Shown one piece after another: positions 41,653 through 54,312 of a DNA stretch of 64,000 bases. The position numbers and the translations under genes are program-made. Where the stretch lies: contig NZ_PPQR01000056.1 in the NCBI RefSeq assembly GCF_002902085.1, positions 16,614 through 80,613 on the forward strand, in the 5' to 3' direction. The notes under the pieces were generated by a model. That model saw only the letters and a list, made by a program, of their open reading frames with translations, did no database searches and was not told where the DNA came from. The DNA comes from Staphylococcus simiae. Lineage in GTDB: Bacteria > Bacillota > Bacilli > Staphylococcales > Staphylococcaceae. Positions within the stretch are counted from its first letter, which is position 1. The number at the start of each line of letters is the position of its first letter.

Positions 41653-44403
41653 TTAAACTAGAGTTTTGACAACTTCTTGGCAACGTGGACATAAGTGTGT
41701 TAATTCTCCTACTGATCCTAATTCTTCTGAATAGTTCCAGCATCTCTCACATTTTTCTCCATCAGCATGTGCAATAACAATATCACCGTGTTCATATGTT
41801 GTACCATTATCAACATGATCAACAACTTCAACTTGAGATACAATAAATAATTGATGTAATGCTTCAAATTGTGTTAAAAATTCAGCTGCATTAAAGTTAT
41901 CATTACTACCAATTGTTACTTTTGCCTCTAAAGATTTACCGATAACTTTGTCATTACGTGCATTTTCAAGTGCACGGTTAACATCATCACGTAAACTCAT
42001 AAATGTATGCCATTTATCTAATAAGTCTTGATCTACTTCAACTACTTTAGGCATATCAGCTAAATGTACACTTTGTTCTTTAACATGTGGTGTATGTGAC
42101 CAAACTTCTTCTGCAGTATGAACTAAGATTGGTGCTAATAATTTAGTCATATCAACAAGAATTTGATACAACACTGTTTGCATACTACGTCTAATATGTG
42201 AATCACGTTCTTCAATATATAAAATATCTTTACCATAGTCTAAGTAGAAATTACTTAATTCTACATTGATGAAGTTCTGTACTTCTTGATAAATATTTAA
42301 ATAATCAAAGTTTTCATAGTTATTAATTGTGTTTGCTGTAAATTCTCTTAAACGATTTAATAAATAACGATCAACTTCTAATAAGTCATTTTCAGGAACA
42401 CTATCTGTTTCAGGATTAAAGTCATTGATGTTACCTAACATAAATCTTAACGTATTACGGATTTTACGATACACATCTGAAGTTTGTTTTAAAATTTCAT
42501 CAGAGATTCTTACATCAGCTAAGTAGTCAGTACTACTTACCCATAAACGTGCAATATCTGCACCTTTTTGTTTTACTACTTGATCAGGCACAATAACATT
42601 GCCTAATGATTTACTCATTTTCTTACCTTCACCATCCATAACAAAACCGTGTGACAGTAAGAATTTATAAGGTGATACGCCTCTTGTAGCCACTGCTGTT
42701 GTGATTGAAGAGTTAAACCAACCTCTATATTGGTCACTACCTTCGAAATACATATCAGCTGGGAAATGTAATTCTGGACGTGTTTCCAATACGCCACGGT
42801 GAGAAGAACCTGAATCAAACCAAACGTCCATAATATCTGTTTCTTTTGTAAATTCACCATTTGGACTACCTGGGTGCGTAAATCCTTCTGGTAACAAATC
42901 TTTCGCTTCTCTTTCAAACCATACATTTGAACCATGTTCTGCAAATAAATCAGCTACATGATTTACTGTTTCTTTTGTCATGATGATGTCACCATTTTCA
43001 GCATAAAATACTGGAAGTGGTACACCCCATACACGTTGACGAGAAATAACCCATTCTCCACGATCACGCACCATATTATAAATACGTGTTTTACCCCAGT
43101 TTACTTTGAAATTAGTATTATCAATAGCATCTAAGATATCTTGTCTTACTTTACTAATTGAAGCAAACCATTGAGGTGTTGCACGGAAAATCACAGGTTT
43201 TTTAGTTCGCCAATCATGTGGATAACTATGTGTAATAAATTCTAATTTTAATAAAGCACCTTTTTCAGTTAATAATTCTGTAACAGCTTTATTTGCTTTA
43301 TCATAAAACATACCTTCAAAAGGTCCACCTTCTTCAGTAAACACACCTTTATCATCAATTGGACTAATAACTGGTAATTCATATTTTTGACCAACGATAT
43401 AGTCATCTTCCCCGTGTCCAGGGGCTGTATGCACACAACCAGTACCTGCATCTGTTGTTACATGATCACCATTAATTACAAGTGATTCAAGTTCTAAGAA
43501 TGGATGTTGTGTAACAACGTATTCTAATTCTTTACCAGTGTATTCTTTTTCCAATTTTAAAGTTTCTTTATCCCAATCAAGTGCATCAGCTACACTGTCA
43601 GCTAAAGCTTCAGCAATAATATATTTTTTTCCATCGACATTATATTGTCCATAGTTAAGTTCTGGATGTACAGTGATAGCAACATTTGAAGGAATAGTCC
43701 ACGGTGTTGTTGTCCAAATAATAAATTTAGCATCAGGATCCACAATACCTTTACCATCTTTGACATCGAATGCAACATAAATTGAAGCAGAACGTTTATC
43801 ATGGTATTCGATTTCAGCTTCTGCTAATGAGGATTCACTTGATGGTGACCAATATACAGGTTTTTTACCTTTATAAATTAATCCTTTATCAGCCATTTCT
43901 CCAAATAATCTAATTTGAGCTGCTTCATATTCTGGTTGTAACGTAATATATGGGTCATTAAAGTCACCACGTACACCTAAACGCTTAAAGTCTTTCTTCT
44001 GTAACTCAATTTGTTCTAACGCAAATTCTTTACATTTTTCACGGAATTCAGCTGTTGACATTTTTTTACGGTCAACACCTTTTTTGGTTAAAGCTTGTTC
44101 AATAGGTAAACCATGTGTGTCCCATCCAGGTACATATGGCGCATAAAAGCCTTGCATCGTTTTATAACGTACAATAAAGTCTTTAATAATTTTATTTAAG
44201 GCATGTCCCATATGTAAATTACCGTTAGCATATGGTGGTCCATCATGAAGAATAAAAGTTTTATTACCTTTATTTTTTTCTAATGCTTGATGATATTGAT
44301 CTTCAGCATCCCACTGTTCTTGAATTTTAGGCTCTTTATTAGGTAAGCCACCACGCATTGGAAAATCAGTTTTTGGCATTAATAACGTTTCTTTGTAATC
44401 CAT
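41653..44403 (-). CDS. ileS: isoleucyl-tRNA synthetase
   Basis: Charges tRNA-Ile. The 916-residue class Ia synthetase has the HIGH-type motif [12 protein letters not shown], the editing (CP1) domain with [10 protein letters not shown] and GWDTHGLP nearby, the KMSKS motif [12 protein letters not shown], and a C-terminal zinc finger CERCWN..CPRCQ. It is the chromosomal type-1 enzyme, not the mupirocin-resistant MupA type, judged by length and Zn finger. I start at the ATG of [10 protein letters not shown], with AAGGAG eight bases upstream; the in-frame GTG three codons before it is too close. Expression is controlled by a T-box. Confidence 0.96.
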   Translation of the reverse strand: MDYKETLLMPKTDFPMRGGLPNKEPKIQEQWDAEDQYHQALEKNKGNKTFILHDGPPYANGNLHMGHALNKIIKDFIVRYKTMQGFYAPYVPGWDTHGLPIEQALTKKGVDRKKMSTAEFREKCKEFALEQIELQKKDFKRLGVRGDFNDPYITLQPEYEAAQIRLFGEMADKGLIYKGKKPVYWSPSSESSLAEAEIEYHDKRSASIYVAFDVKDGKGIVDPDAKFIIWTTTPWTIPSNVAITVHPELNYGQYNVDGKKYIIAEALADSVADALDWDKETLKLEKEYTGKELEYVVTQHPFLELESLVINGDHVTTDAGTGCVHTAPGHGEDDYIVGQKYELPVISPIDDKGVFTEEGGPFEGMFYDKANKAVTELLTEKGALLKLEFITHSYPHDWRTKKPVIFRATPQWFASISKVRQDILDAIDNTNFKVNWGKTRIYNMVRDRGEWVISRQRVWGVPLPVFYAENGDIIMTKETVNHVADLFAEHGSNVWFEREAKDLLPEGFTHPGSPNGEFTKETDIMDVWFDSGSSHRGVLETRPELHFPADMYFEGSDQYRGWFNSSITTAVATRGVSPYKFLLSHGFVMDGEGKKMSKSLGNVIVPDQVVKQKGADIARLWVSSTDYLADVRISDEILKQTSDVYRKIRNTLRFMLGNINDFNPETDSVPENDLLEVDRYLLNRLREFTANTINNYENFDYLNIYQEVQNFINVELSNFYLDYGKDILYIEERDSHIRRSMQTVLYQILVDMTKLLAPILVHTAEEVWSHTPHVKEQSVHLADMPKVVEVDQDLLDKWHTFMSLRDDVNRALENARNDKVIGKSLEAKVTIGSNDNFNAAEFLTQFEALHQLFIVSQVEVVDHVDNGTTYEHGDIVIAHADGEKCERCWNYSEELGSVGELTHLCPRCQEVVKTLV

Positions 44404-44610
44404 TTCATTCACTCCTTAAAAAAATAAAAACTCTAAGTTAACTAAAAAGGGACGAAATTCTCGCGGTACCACCCTTCTTAACTCAACTTAGAGTTCTCTC
44501 ATTAATCTTAATTATAAATAGTAGTCAGTGATATGACTATACATTCTTTTACTAGGCTCTCACCATGACCTAGTTCGCTGTGAAAAGAGGTTGTATATCA
44601 CTTGTCTGAC
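44404..44610 (-). promoter_or_regulatory. T-box riboswitch leader of ileS
   Basis: On the minus strand the leader contains the T-box sequence AGGGTGGTACCGCG (complement at 44463-44476) followed by AGAATTTCGTCCC. The distal hairpin pairs AACTCTAAGTT before it with AACTTAGAGTTTTTATTTTTTT after it, giving the terminator. A GTCAG / CTGAC pairing closes stem I near its base. The triplet AUC followed by A at 44532-44530 lies just above it and is the likely isoleucine specifier. Uncharged tRNA-Ile would stabilise the antiterminator and allow ileS transcription. The promoter lies at or inside the divIVA end and was not identified. Confidence 0.93.
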
Positions 44611-45255
44611 TTATTTTTTATTATTTGTTGAATTTGTCTCATCTTGTTTGTCATCAACGATTGACGCATCACTATTTGAATCGTTAGCATCATTTTCGTT
44701 AGCTTGTTCTTTCAAAGCAGATTCTTCTGGTTTTAAATCATTATCATTTAAATGATGAATATTTTCAAGGGTTACTTGTTCAGCATCTAAATCATAATTC
44801 AATAAGTAATCCCAATCTTCACTTTTCAGTAAATCTAATTGAGCTTCAACCAACATTTTGAAACGTGATCTAAATACTTTTGATTGACGTTTCATATCTT
44901 CTGTTTGGAAAGATAAGCGTCTTGCTTTTTCCACTGCATCTCCAACGATTTGATCAGCTTGTGATTTAGCTTGAGCAAGTGTAGCTTCAGCTTGTTTGTT
45001 AGCTGCTTGTTTCGTTTCTTCGCCAGCTTTTTGAGCTTGAATTAAAGCGTCACTAACAGATTGATGAACGTCTTTATAAGACTTAATATTAGTATCTCTC
45101 TCTTCAATCACTTTTTCAAGTTGTTTTTTATCTTCTTTTAAGCGTTCAATTTCATTACTTAGTTGATCTAAATAATTAGCTACTTCTGTTGGTTCTAAAC
45201 CATTTTTCACACGTGTAAATTCTTTATTCTTAATTTCACTTGGTGTAAAAGGCAT
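44611..45255 (-). CDS. divIVA: cell division/polarity protein DivIVA
   Basis: DivIVA recognises negatively curved membrane at septa and poles through its N-terminal domain. The 214-residue protein has the N-terminal lipid-binding segment PFTPSEIKNKEFTRVKNGLE with a Phe-Thr tip, a long coiled coil (about 30-130), a second helical part, and a poorly conserved Asn/Asp/Ser-rich tail (about 175-214). GAGG precedes the ATG. It is the last gene of the division cluster, directly before the ileS leader. Confidence 0.93.
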   Translation of the reverse strand: MPFTPSEIKNKEFTRVKNGLEPTEVANYLDQLSNEIERLKEDKKQLEKVIEERDTNIKSYKDVHQSVSDALIQAQKAGEETKQAANKQAEATLAQAKSQADQIVGDAVEKARRLSFQTEDMKRQSKVFRSRFKMLVEAQLDLLKSEDWDYLLNYDLDAEQVTLENIHHLNDNDLKPEESALKEQANENDANDSNSDASIVDDKQDETNSTNNKK

Positions 45256-45278
45256 TGTATATCCTCCTCAATTAAGCA

Positions 45279-46058
45279 TTATTTAAATAATGTTCTATAC
45301 GTAATATGTGTTTTATCTTTTTTAGTTTTTCCACCAAGGTTTGTAATTTGAGCTCTTCCGTAACCTTGTATAGAGATTAAATCATTCATTTGTAATTGAA
45401 AATCGCTTGAATCAACCGTAGTATGATTGACTTTTACTCTTTTTTTATCAATTAATTGTTTAGCTATTGTTCTAGATTTGTGAATCATTTCTTTTAAAAT
45501 TACATCTAATCTTAAAGAACTAACAGTTGCACTACTTAATTTCCAATCTTCTTTAGATTGTATCATATCTGAAAACGGAATAGTATTAAGTTTAACTGTC
45601 GCCCCTTTAATACGTTGTAATTCTAACATAATAAATGATTGCAATCTACTTGTCAAAACAAATTGTATTTGTTCACCGACAATAATATCACCGACTTGTT
45701 GTCGATCAATACCTAAAGACATTAAAGTCCCTAATATATGTTGATGTTTCAATGTAACAAATTTATCAGGATAATTAACTTGAATTAACACTAAATCAAA
45801 ATCATCATCTGTTGCTGTATAATATTCCGGTGCTATTATCGCTCTTTGTCGTTCTGCATTTGGTCCACCAAAAAATGTTACATTTAAATCATCATAACTA
45901 CCACTTATAACTTCTAAAATATATTGACCTCTAGGGTCTAAAAACTGAGTTAAAATAGGTGCATAACTTTGTTGAGCTTGCTCACATTTATCAGTTAGTT
46001 GATCTATTAAACCGTATTCTTCTTGTCTAAAATGTTGATATATATCTATGTCAATCAC
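45279..46058 (-). CDS. ylmH: YlmH family S4-domain RNA-binding protein
   Basis: A 259-residue protein with a C-terminal S4 RNA-binding domain (SSLRLDVILKEMIHKSRTIAKQ..KRVKVNHTTVD). In Bacillus the YlmH protein is linked to ribosome-associated quality control and cell division. Its start is uncertain. The only canonical in-frame start is a GTG whose Shine-Dalgarno AAAGGA is one base away; downstream codons ATT and ATA sit at four and ten bases. It lies in the conserved position between yggT and divIVA, but after a terminator and a repeat, so it may have its own promoter. Confidence 0.88.
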   Translation of the reverse strand: MIDIDIYQHFRQEEYGLIDQLTDKCEQAQQSYAPILTQFLDPRGQYILEVISGSYDDLNVTFFGGPNAERQRAIIAPEYYTATDDDFDLVLIQVNYPDKFVTLKHQHILGTLMSLGIDRQQVGDIIVGEQIQFVLTSRLQSFIMLELQRIKGATVKLNTIPFSDMIQSKEDWKLSSATVSSLRLDVILKEMIHKSRTIAKQLIDKKRVKVNHTTVDSSDFQLQMNDLISIQGYGRAQITNLGGKTKKDKTHITYRTLFK

Positions 46059-46166
46059 ATCCTTTATTCGATTTAAATGCGCGCTCTATTTTAGGAATGG
46101 TTAATTAATTATAAATAAAATTGCTAAAAAATATAATATAGTTTAATACCAATATTCCAGTGGTAT

Positions 46167-46269
46167 GGACCTAAGATCAAAAATTCTATCAACAGAATTT
46201 TCACTATAAAGTGCAAGCCGTGGTGCGAGTCTTAAAAATTTATGTATCGGTTCAATTGGGGAGAGAACC
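46167..46269 (-). repeat. composite STAR-like repeat, degenerate copy lacking its right arm
   Basis: On the minus strand: left arm AGGTTCTCTCCCCAATT..GATACATAA, then ACTCGCACCACGGCTTGCAC.., a palindrome AAAATTCTGTT..AGAATTTT and a decayed core. The order matches the first module of the copy at 1360-1711 almost base for base. Confidence 0.7.
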
Positions 46270-46302
46270 TATACTTTATCTAATGAAATCAAATTATATA
46301 GT

Positions 46303-46342
46303 AAAAAACGAGGTCAATATGTGCACAACACATTTGCCTCGT
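46303..46342 (-). terminator. terminator after yggT
   Basis: Minus-strand stem AACGAGG / CCTCGTT with an inner ATGTG / CACAT pairing, then TTTTTA. It lies 13 bases after the yggT stop and splits yggT from ylmH. Confidence 0.75.
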
Positions 46343-46355
46343 TATATACAGTTAA

Positions 46356-46646
46356 TTAACTTAAATACATTAATATCCAATTAAAGATAAAAACTAAACC
46401 TCTTTGGAATAATATTAATACTACAATTGCAGCAATTGATGAAATATCTATCATACCTATAGGTGGAATAATTTTGCGAAACGGTTGTAAGAATGGTTCA
46501 TATATTTTGGCCAAAAATTCTCCAACTTTATTTTCACGAATACTTGGAACCCATGAAGTAAAGAAATAAATAATCATACCAAAATAATATATTTCAACTA
46601 AGAATAGAATAAACCTAAATACCGTATTTAATAAACCAATATCCAT
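46356..46646 (-). CDS. yggT: YggT family membrane protein
   Basis: A 96-residue membrane protein with two YGGT-type helices (about 8-28 and 68-90) and the family signature FTSWVPSIRENKVGEFLAKIYEPFLQPFRK between them. Function is unproven; the family sits in division clusters of Gram-positives and may help envelope assembly. AAGGAG lies before the ATG. It is eleven bases downstream of sepF. Confidence 0.9.
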   Translation of the reverse strand: MDIGLLNTVFRFILFLVEIYYFGMIIYFFTSWVPSIRENKVGEFLAKIYEPFLQPFRKIIPPIGMIDISSIAAIVVLILFQRGLVFIFNWILMYLS

Positions 46647-46657
46647 ATCTTTACTCC

Positions 46658-47233
46658 TTAGTCAAATGACTGTTCCATATTTTCGATGTGATCAGTTATA
46701 CTTCCTGCAACTTCCACATTATCAGGTGTACAAAGGAAGATGTCAGTACCAACACGTTGGATATCTCCACCAATCGCATAAACTGTACCGCTTAAGAAAT
46801 CAATAATTCTCTTAGCAGAGACTTTATCGATACGTTGTAAGTTAACAAGTGTTGCACGTCTATTTTTTAATTCGTCAGCAATATCTTGGGTATCAGAAAA
46901 TACTCGTGGTTCAAATAAGCACATTTTTGAACTTTCTTGTGCTGAATAATTTGGCGTTGCATTATTCATAGTCACAACATTACGATTATTATTTTTTGAA
47001 TTATTTGTCATACGACTATTCCTTTCCTCTGAAGTTGTTGTATATCTTGGTGTAGTCTTTTGTGGAACTGATTTAATTGAATTTTGTGTTGTTGGTTCAT
47101 TAACAGCTTGCGATTGTTCTTTTACAGGTTCTTGTTCTCTTACTTTATCATTTCTTTCTGGTACTTCTACTTCTTCTTCATCATCTATTACAAAAAAACC
47201 ACTAAATAAATCTTTTAAAGCCAAGGGGCTCAC
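46658..47233 (-). CDS. sepF: cell division protein SepF
   Basis: SepF tethers and bundles FtsZ at the membrane. The 191-residue protein has an N-terminal amphipathic membrane-binding helix ([13 protein letters not shown]), a disordered middle rich in Gln, Asn and Thr (about 25-100), and the conserved C-terminal SepF core ([18 protein letters not shown] to [12 protein letters not shown]) that binds the FtsZ tail. The start is GTG (MSPLALKD); an in-frame TTG three codons on, with AGGAG at eight bases, is an alternative. Its ribosome binding site lies in the ylmE 3' end. Confidence 0.94.
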   Translation of the reverse strand: MSPLALKDLFSGFFVIDDEEEVEVPERNDKVREQEPVKEQSQAVNEPTTQNSIKSVPQKTTPRYTTTSEERNSRMTNNSKNNNRNVVTMNNATPNYSAQESSKMCLFEPRVFSDTQDIADELKNRRATLVNLQRIDKVSAKRIIDFLSGTVYAIGGDIQRVGTDIFLCTPDNVEVAGSITDHIENMEQSFD

Positions 47234-47235
47234 TC

Positions 47236-47904
47236 CTATTCTCCTACAAGTTTAGTCCCAATTCTTACAAATGTAGCACCTTCTTCAATCGCTAATAAAT
47301 AATCATTACTCATACCCATTGATAATTCATTGCATGGTGCATAACTTAAATTGAGTTGTTGTATGTGTTCTTTTTTTATTCGTAATTGTTCAAATATTGA
47401 TTTAATATACGTTTCATCATCTGTATATGGTGCCATAGTCATTAAACCAACGACTTCAATATGCTCATAATCTTTTAATTGTTCAATAAAATCTGTTACT
47501 TCACTTAATTGAATACCATGTTTTGATTCTTCACCAGACACATTAACTTGTACAAAACACTTAACAGTGTGGTTAGCACGTTTATTTATCTCTTTGGCCA
47601 GTTTAAGTCTATCTAAAGCATGGAAGTAATCAATGTCATTAATAACATCTTTTACTTTTCTTGTTTGTAAAGAACCAATAAAATGCATAGTTACATCATC
47701 TGGCAATTGTTCTTTTTTGGTTAAAAATCCTTCTACTCTATTTTCACCAAAATGTTTGATGCCAGCTTTGTATGCTTCTTTAGCTCGCTCTATTGTAACA
47801 TATTTTGTGACTGCTATCACGTTTGGTTTTGTCGAAAGTTTACTTTTTTCAAGTTGATCATTTATTTGATCTTTAATATATTGTAAATTTTCACTAACAT
47901 GCAT
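47236..47904 (-). CDS. ylmE: PLP homeostasis protein YggS/YlmE
   Basis: A 222-residue PLP-binding alanine-racemase-like barrel without known catalysis; relatives control pyridoxal phosphate levels. The PLP lysine is in [17 protein letters not shown], and [15 protein letters not shown] and [25 protein letters not shown] are family signatures. AAGGAGG lies before the ATG. It is between yfiH and sepF in the usual order. Confidence 0.94.
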   Translation of the reverse strand: MHVSENLQYIKDQINDQLEKSKLSTKPNVIAVTKYVTIERAKEAYKAGIKHFGENRVEGFLTKKEQLPDDVTMHFIGSLQTRKVKDVINDIDYFHALDRLKLAKEINKRANHTVKCFVQVNVSGEESKHGIQLSEVTDFIEQLKDYEHIEVVGLMTMAPYTDDETYIKSIFEQLRIKKEHIQQLNLSYAPCNELSMGMSNDYLLAIEEGATFVRIGTKLVGE

Positions 47905-47917
47905 TTGTAATACCTCC

Positions 47918-48709
47918 TTATTTCTGACCGATAAATGCTAACATTCGCCCAGTTTGACCTTGTTCAAGTCTATAAGAAAAGAATAAATTTAAATTTTCTG
48001 ATGTTGCATAATCAGTTATATATATATTATTTGAAGGAATGCCATAGTACTCTAGCAATAACTTATTTGCCAATTTCAAATCAATACCATGTCTATCATT
48101 TCCTCTTTGGACAACATATTTAGTTATATCTATAGGTAACATTGCAAATTTATTTCTAATATCATCATTTATCTCATAACTTGATGAGGTTGCGGGACCA
48201 ATAACCACATACATTTGCTCTAAGTCAAAAGAAACTTGTTTAATTACCTCAGCAACAATTTGACCAAATGTACCTCTCCATCCTGCATGAGCAAGCGCAA
48301 TAAAATTATGATTAGGACTATAAAAATATACTGGAACACAGTCTGCATAACACATTGTTAATAATATATTTTTTTCATACGTATACATGGCATCAATACC
48401 ATGTAATGATGAAGTTAATGAATCTATATTAGTACCTTTATCATTTGAAGTGATTTCTACTACTTTATTTTCATGTGTCTGTATTGGGAATACCCAATTT
48501 TCTCTATCAAATTTAATTTCTTCTGCCAATATCTTCTGATGATTTGTGATATGTTGAGGATTATCATCTATATATCTTGCCATGTTAAATGCACCATTTG
48601 GAAAATTACTCTGTCCGCCTTCTCTAGTTGTAATTCCTAGAGTCACGTCAAATTTGCTTGCTTCGTTATACAATAAATGATGTCCTTGTTTTATAAATTT
48701 TTCAGTCAA
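47918..48709 (-). CDS. pgeF: YfiH/PgeF laccase-domain purine nucleoside/peptidoglycan-editing protein
   Basis: A 263-residue member of the YfiH (DUF152) family. Relatives are described both as purine nucleoside-processing enzymes and as editors that remove misincorporated serine in peptidoglycan precursors. The metal-binding Cys/His sites appear in [14 protein letters not shown] and [14 protein letters not shown]. The start is a TTG ([10 protein letters not shown]) with GGTGA seven bases upstream; no ATG is available. It follows ftsZ in the usual order. Confidence 0.9.
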   Translation of the reverse strand: MTEKFIKQGHHLLYNEASKFDVTLGITTREGGQSNFPNGAFNMARYIDDNPQHITNHQKILAEEIKFDRENWVFPIQTHENKVVEITSNDKGTNIDSLTSSLHGIDAMYTYEKNILLTMCYADCVPVYFYSPNHNFIALAHAGWRGTFGQIVAEVIKQVSFDLEQMYVVIGPATSSSYEINDDIRNKFAMLPIDITKYVVQRGNDRHGIDLKLANKLLLEYYGIPSNNIYITDYATSENLNLFFSYRLEQGQTGRMLAFIGQK

Positions 48710-48810
48710 TCGATTGTCACCAGCATTTCAGTTTATTTTATAACTAGTCATTTAGTTAATAATTCCATAATATAGTATTTACCGTAAAAATCAAAATATT
48801 CTATGAGACT

Positions 48811-48890
48811 ATTGTGGTTCTCTATCTTTTAGCACTGATAAATAAAAAGGAATCATTATGTATCAATTTAATTTGGGCGAGAACCACAAT
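48811..48890. repeat. STAR-associated repeat, short palindromic form
   Basis: An 80-bp element with 12-bp perfect inverted ends (ATTGTGGTTCTC / GAGAACCACAAT), containing only the two arms: CAGTGCTAAAAG..ATTTATC on one side and GATACATAATGATTCC on the other. It is the composite repeat without its GC-rich modules and sits upstream of yfiH. Confidence 0.75.
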
Positions 48891-48913
48891 TATCTTCATT
48901 TAAGCATTTATAA

Positions 48914-48945
48914 AAAAATCATCAGAAATTAATCTGATGATTTTT
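48914..48945 (-). terminator. ftsZ terminator
   Basis: Minus-strand hairpin AAAATCATCAGATT / AATTTCTGATGATTTT with T-rich tail, about 30 bases after the ftsZ stop, separating ftsZ from yfiH transcription. Confidence 0.85.
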
Positions 48946-48974
48946 AAAGTTTATTAATGATATTCAATCTATAA

Positions 48975-50144
48975 TTAACGTCTTGTTCTTCTAGAACGTC
49001 TTTCTTCTCTATTTCTAATAAAGCTTGGAATATCATCATCTTTAGTAGTATGCGTTCTTTCACTCGCATTATCACTAGCTTGAATGCTTGATGTATTAGT
49101 AGTATATGGTTCTTCTTTACTTGAATTAGAAGGTGTTGCAGCACTTGCACCGAATCCAGTTGAACCAGATTTACGACCATGCGCAGCAGGTTTATCATCA
49201 AATCCAGTAGCAATAACTGTTACAACAATTTCATCTTGTAATTCAGGATTAATTACTGTACCAAAAATCATATTAACATCTTCATCAGCAGCATCTTGAA
49301 CAATGTCAGCAGCTTCTTGCGCTTCGAATAATGATAATGATTCTCCACCTGTAATGTTCATAAGCACACCTTGAGCTCCAACGATTGAAGTTTCAAGTAA
49401 TGGTGAAGAAATTGCTTTTTTAGCAGCTTCAACAGCTCTATTCTCACCTGATGATACACCGATACCCATTAATGCTGAACCTTGATTAGACATAATTGTC
49501 TTAACATCAGCAAAGTCTAAGTTTACTTCACCAGATACTGCAATTAAATCAGAAATACCTTGTACACCTTGACGTAATACATTATCAGCTTCTTTAAATG
49601 CTTCCATCATTGGTGTAGATTTATCAACGATATCTAATAAACGATCATTAGGTATTACGATTAATGTATCAACGGCAGCTTTCATAGATTCTACACCCGC
49701 AGCTGCTTGAGTTTGACGTTTACGTCCTTCGAAACTAAATGGGCGTGTAACAACACCAACTGTTAAAGCTCCCATTTCTTTAGCTATTTTAGCTACAACT
49801 GGTGCAGCACCTGTACCAGTTCCGCCACCCATACCAGAAGTAACAAATACCATATCTGCACCTTGGATAGCATCTTCAATTTGTTCACGAGATTCTTCAG
49901 CAGCTTTTTTACCAATTTCTGGATTTGCTCCTGCACCTAATCCACGAGTTAATTTCTCACCGATTTGGATTTTAGATTCAGCTTTAGATAAGTTTAAAGC
50001 TTGACCATCTGTGTTGATTGCAATAAATTCAACATTATTCATTCCGTGGTCAATCATTCGGTTAACAGCGTTGTTTCCGCCTCCACCTACACCAATGACC
50101 TTTAAAGTCGCTAAATGGTTAAATCCTTGTTCAAATTCTAACAT
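48975..50144 (-). CDS. ftsZ: cell division GTPase FtsZ
   Basis: The tubulin homologue that forms the Z ring. The 389-residue protein has the GTP-binding [11 protein letters not shown], the tubulin signature [10 protein letters not shown] and the T7 loop [12 protein letters not shown] variable linker (about 320-370) precedes the C-terminal peptide [11 protein letters not shown], which binds FtsA and SepF, followed by a basic tail. GGAGG lies before the ATG. It follows ftsA by 32 bases. Confidence 0.97.
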   Translation of the reverse strand: MLEFEQGFNHLATLKVIGVGGGGNNAVNRMIDHGMNNVEFIAINTDGQALNLSKAESKIQIGEKLTRGLGAGANPEIGKKAAEESREQIEDAIQGADMVFVTSGMGGGTGTGAAPVVAKIAKEMGALTVGVVTRPFSFEGRKRQTQAAAGVESMKAAVDTLIVIPNDRLLDIVDKSTPMMEAFKEADNVLRQGVQGISDLIAVSGEVNLDFADVKTIMSNQGSALMGIGVSSGENRAVEAAKKAISSPLLETSIVGAQGVLMNITGGESLSLFEAQEAADIVQDAADEDVNMIFGTVINPELQDEIVVTVIATGFDDKPAAHGRKSGSTGFGASAATPSNSSKEEPYTTNTSSIQASDNASERTHTTKDDDIPSFIRNREERRSRRTRR

Positions 50145-50176
50145 TTAAATTTCCTCCTAGTTTTAATGGCCGATAG

Positions 50177-51595
<1,419 letters not shown>

Positions 51596-51680
51596 TTACT
51601 ATTAAAATTATACACTATCCTTAGTTTACAATACGTTGAATAGCTTGTGAACTATAAACATTGACTAATATCAAAATTTT

Positions 51681-52949
51681 TTAATTATTCTTTTTTGATG
51701 AATCATTTATCTTGTTCAAGACGTTTTGAAGTTCTTCTTTTGCTTGGCTTTCTGCTTGAGATGATTTGTTAACATTTTTATCACTTTCAGATTGTTGTGA
51801 TGTATTACCATGATAAGGAATGAATGATGCACCCACAGATAAATCGATATAGCCTTTAGTCTTCAAATTACCAGAAGTATCTCTTGATAGTGACTGGGAC
51901 ATTTGTGGGTAGTATTTCATCTTATTAGCTATCGTTGAAATATCTCCAACTACTTGTAAGCCATCCGTAGTAAATAATTCAATACGATTTTGTTTGTTTT
52001 TATTAGGTGCATAAGTTACTTCTGCAATATATTGACGCGTCGTTTGTGACATCTCAGACAATGCTTTAATGATATCGTCTTCCTTATCTCCTTTAAAACC
52101 ATCGATAATTGGTACATCATTAATTTTAACATCATCAGTTGTTTTTAATGTTTTACCACTTTCTAATAATGGTACATATTTTCCTTTAACTTTGACTAAT
52201 GCCACAATAGAATTTTCATGGATTGTAACATTAAGTGTATTAGGAAGTTTTTTACTAATTTCAGCATCTTTAATTAATGGGTTATCCTTTAAATTTTCGA
52301 TAGCTTTACGCTTACTATAAGTATACATGCGAGAATTACTGTCAACATTTAATATTTTATTAACTTGAGATGTACTAACATGTTGATTGCCACTAATATT
52401 CACATGTGAAATCTTACTTAACGGTGAAAACATATAAATTAAAATAATAGCTATTAATAATATGAGTAAAGTTATAATGCTGTATTGTATCCTACGTTGT
52501 CTACGCCTTCTGATTTTTCTTTTTTCTTCTAAAGTTAAAGGTGTAATGTGTGTTACCTTACTTTGTTTTTTATCTTTATTGTTCTTAACATCAGTCAAAT
52601 GTGATGAATTAGTTTGATGTTCATCAAAGTTATCCTGTAATTCTTCTGCAATGTCATCACTTTCATTACTAACTCCCTGTTGATGGTTTAAATCACTGGA
52701 TTTGATGTCTTCACTACTATCTTCTTGAGCTTCATTACTTTCATGTTGCTTAAAATCTTTATTTATCAAATAAAGATCTTCATCAAACTTTTCTTCTACA
52801 TCACGTGAAGCTACACTGTGACTATCACCTTCAGATGACAATTGACGTTTACGTTGACGCCGTTTCTTGGACTTGTTTCGTCTAAATAATTCCATTTCAT
52901 CGTTGCCGTTATTACTCTGTTGATCATTATTTGGTTTATCATCCATCAT
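51681..52949 (-). CDS. divIB: cell division protein DivIB (FtsQ)
   Basis: A bitopic divisome protein that recruits and stabilises FtsL/DivIC. The 422-residue chain has a long acidic and basic cytoplasmic part (about 1-155), one membrane helix (about 160-178), then an extracellular POTRA domain (SKISHVNISGNQHVS) and the FtsQ/beta domain, ending in a Ser/Gln/Asn-rich tail. The long hydrophilic N-terminus is typical of staphylococci and is the most variable part. It starts 12 bases after murD. Confidence 0.94.
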   Translation of the reverse strand: MMDDKPNNDQQSNNGNDEMELFRRNKSKKRRQRKRQLSSEGDSHSVASRDVEEKFDEDLYLINKDFKQHESNEAQEDSSEDIKSSDLNHQQGVSNESDDIAEELQDNFDEHQTNSSHLTDVKNNKDKKQSKVTHITPLTLEEKRKIRRRRQRRIQYSIITLLILLIAIILIYMFSPLSKISHVNISGNQHVSTSQVNKILNVDSNSRMYTYSKRKAIENLKDNPLIKDAEISKKLPNTLNVTIHENSIVALVKVKGKYVPLLESGKTLKTTDDVKINDVPIIDGFKGDKEDDIIKALSEMSQTTRQYIAEVTYAPNKNKQNRIELFTTDGLQVVGDISTIANKMKYYPQMSQSLSRDTSGNLKTKGYIDLSVGASFIPYHGNTSQQSESDKNVNKSSQAESQAKEELQNVLNKINDSSKKNN

Positions 52950-52961
52950 TACTCACACCCT

Positions 52962-54311
52962 TTAATATGATGGCAAATGGGCACGGAAACTTTCAATAAA
53001 TTTCTCTCCACGCTCTTCAAAAGTACTATATTGATCCCAACTTGCACAAGCTGGAGATAACAAGACAACATCATTAGGTTCAATAATTTCCTGTACTTTA
53101 TCAACAGCATCTTGAACATCATTTGCTTCTATGACTGATTTACCTTGACTAGAGCCAAGCTTCGCAAATTTGTCTTTAGTTTCTCCAAATACTATCATGA
53201 CACGTACATTTGTCATATAAGGTATTAACTCATCAAATTCATTACCTCTATCTAATCCTCCACATAGCCAAATAATTGGTTGGTTAAATGAATTCAAAGC
53301 AAATTGTGTTGCTAATGTATTAGTAGCCTTAGAATCATTATAATATTTATTTGTTCGATTGGTACCGACATATTGTAAACGATGTTCAATACCTGAAAAT
53401 GTAGTTAAGCTATCGACAATTGCTTTTATTGGAACACCAGCTAAGATAGAAGCTAATACTGCAGCTAAAATATTTTCTAAATTGTGTTCTCCTGGTAAGA
53501 CTAAATCTTGAGTATTTATAATTCTGACACCTTTATAAACTATAAACCCATCTTTAATATAAATACCATCTACTTCTTGTTCTGTTGAGAAGTACAATGT
53601 TTTTGCTTTCAAATTTTCTGACTCTATAAGTTGTCGTTGGTGATAATTACAAATTAAATAGTCATTTTCTGTTTGATTTTTATAGATTTGCTTTTTAGCG
53701 TTTTGATAATTCTCTAGATTTTCATGATAATCTAAATGCGCTGAATATATATTAGTAATAATTGCTATATGCGGTCTATATTGTTCAATACCTAATAATT
53801 GAAATGATGATAATTCAGTTATCAAATAATCTGAAGGTTTAACTTCTTGAGCCACTTTTGATGCGACATAACCAATATTTCCTGATAATCTACCTGTTAA
53901 TCTACTTTTTTGAAACATATCACCAATCAATGATGTAACAGTTGTTTTACCGTTAGTTCCAGTTACTGCAATAATGGGTGCTTCAGATATCAAATAACTC
54001 AATTCTACTTCAGTTAATATTTTTAAATGACGTTTAACTGCTTCATCAATAATAGATACTGTATAAGGGATACCTGGATTTTTTACAATAATTGGATTTT
54101 TGTCTAATAATGATAACGGATGTTGTCCACTTACCACTTTAATCCCCATTGCTTCTAAATCTTTAGCATGCGCATCATGAGTCAAATCCTTGCCATCATT
54201 AACAGTGACATGAGCTCCTAACTTACTAAGTAATTTCGCAGCTTCATAGCCACTTTTAGCTAAACCTACTACCAAAACTTCTTGATTTTCTAATCCTTTA
54301 TAATTAAGCAA
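52962..54311 (-). CDS. murD: UDP-N-acetylmuramoylalanine-D-glutamate ligase MurD
   Basis: Adds D-glutamate to UDP-MurNAc-L-Ala in the cytoplasm. The Mur-ligase ATP motif [14 protein letters not shown], the [13 protein letters not shown] block and the C-terminal [13 protein letters not shown] are present. I start it at TTG ([10 protein letters not shown]), which gives the 449 residues of the S. aureus protein, lies one base after the mraY stop and has GGAG nine bases upstream. The ATG nine codons earlier lies inside mraY and gives an unsupported extension. Confidence 0.94.
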   Translation of the reverse strand: MLNYKGLENQEVLVVGLAKSGYEAAKLLSKLGAHVTVNDGKDLTHDAHAKDLEAMGIKVVSGQHPLSLLDKNPIIVKNPGIPYTVSIIDEAVKRHLKILTEVELSYLISEAPIIAVTGTNGKTTVTSLIGDMFQKSRLTGRLSGNIGYVASKVAQEVKPSDYLITELSSFQLLGIEQYRPHIAIITNIYSAHLDYHENLENYQNAKKQIYKNQTENDYLICNYHQRQLIESENLKAKTLYFSTEQEVDGIYIKDGFIVYKGVRIINTQDLVLPGEHNLENILAAVLASILAGVPIKAIVDSLTTFSGIEHRLQYVGTNRTNKYYNDSKATNTLATQFALNSFNQPIIWLCGGLDRGNEFDELIPYMTNVRVMIVFGETKDKFAKLGSSQGKSVIEANDVQDAVDKVQEIIEPNDVVLLSPACASWDQYSTFEERGEKFIESFRAHLPSY

Positions 54312-54312
54312 T

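Larger units (their letters stand above)
46059..46355. other. intergenic region between yggT and ylmH
   Basis: About 297 bases holding a terminator after yggT (46303-46342) and a decayed STAR-like repeat (46167-46269). No ORF is credible. Any ylmH promoter must lie in about 46065-46165. Confidence 0.6.

Noticed and set aside
42615..42944. A 109-codon ORF inside ileS
   Set aside because: Shadow frame of the synthetase on the same strand, no ribosome binding site, no recognisable motifs.
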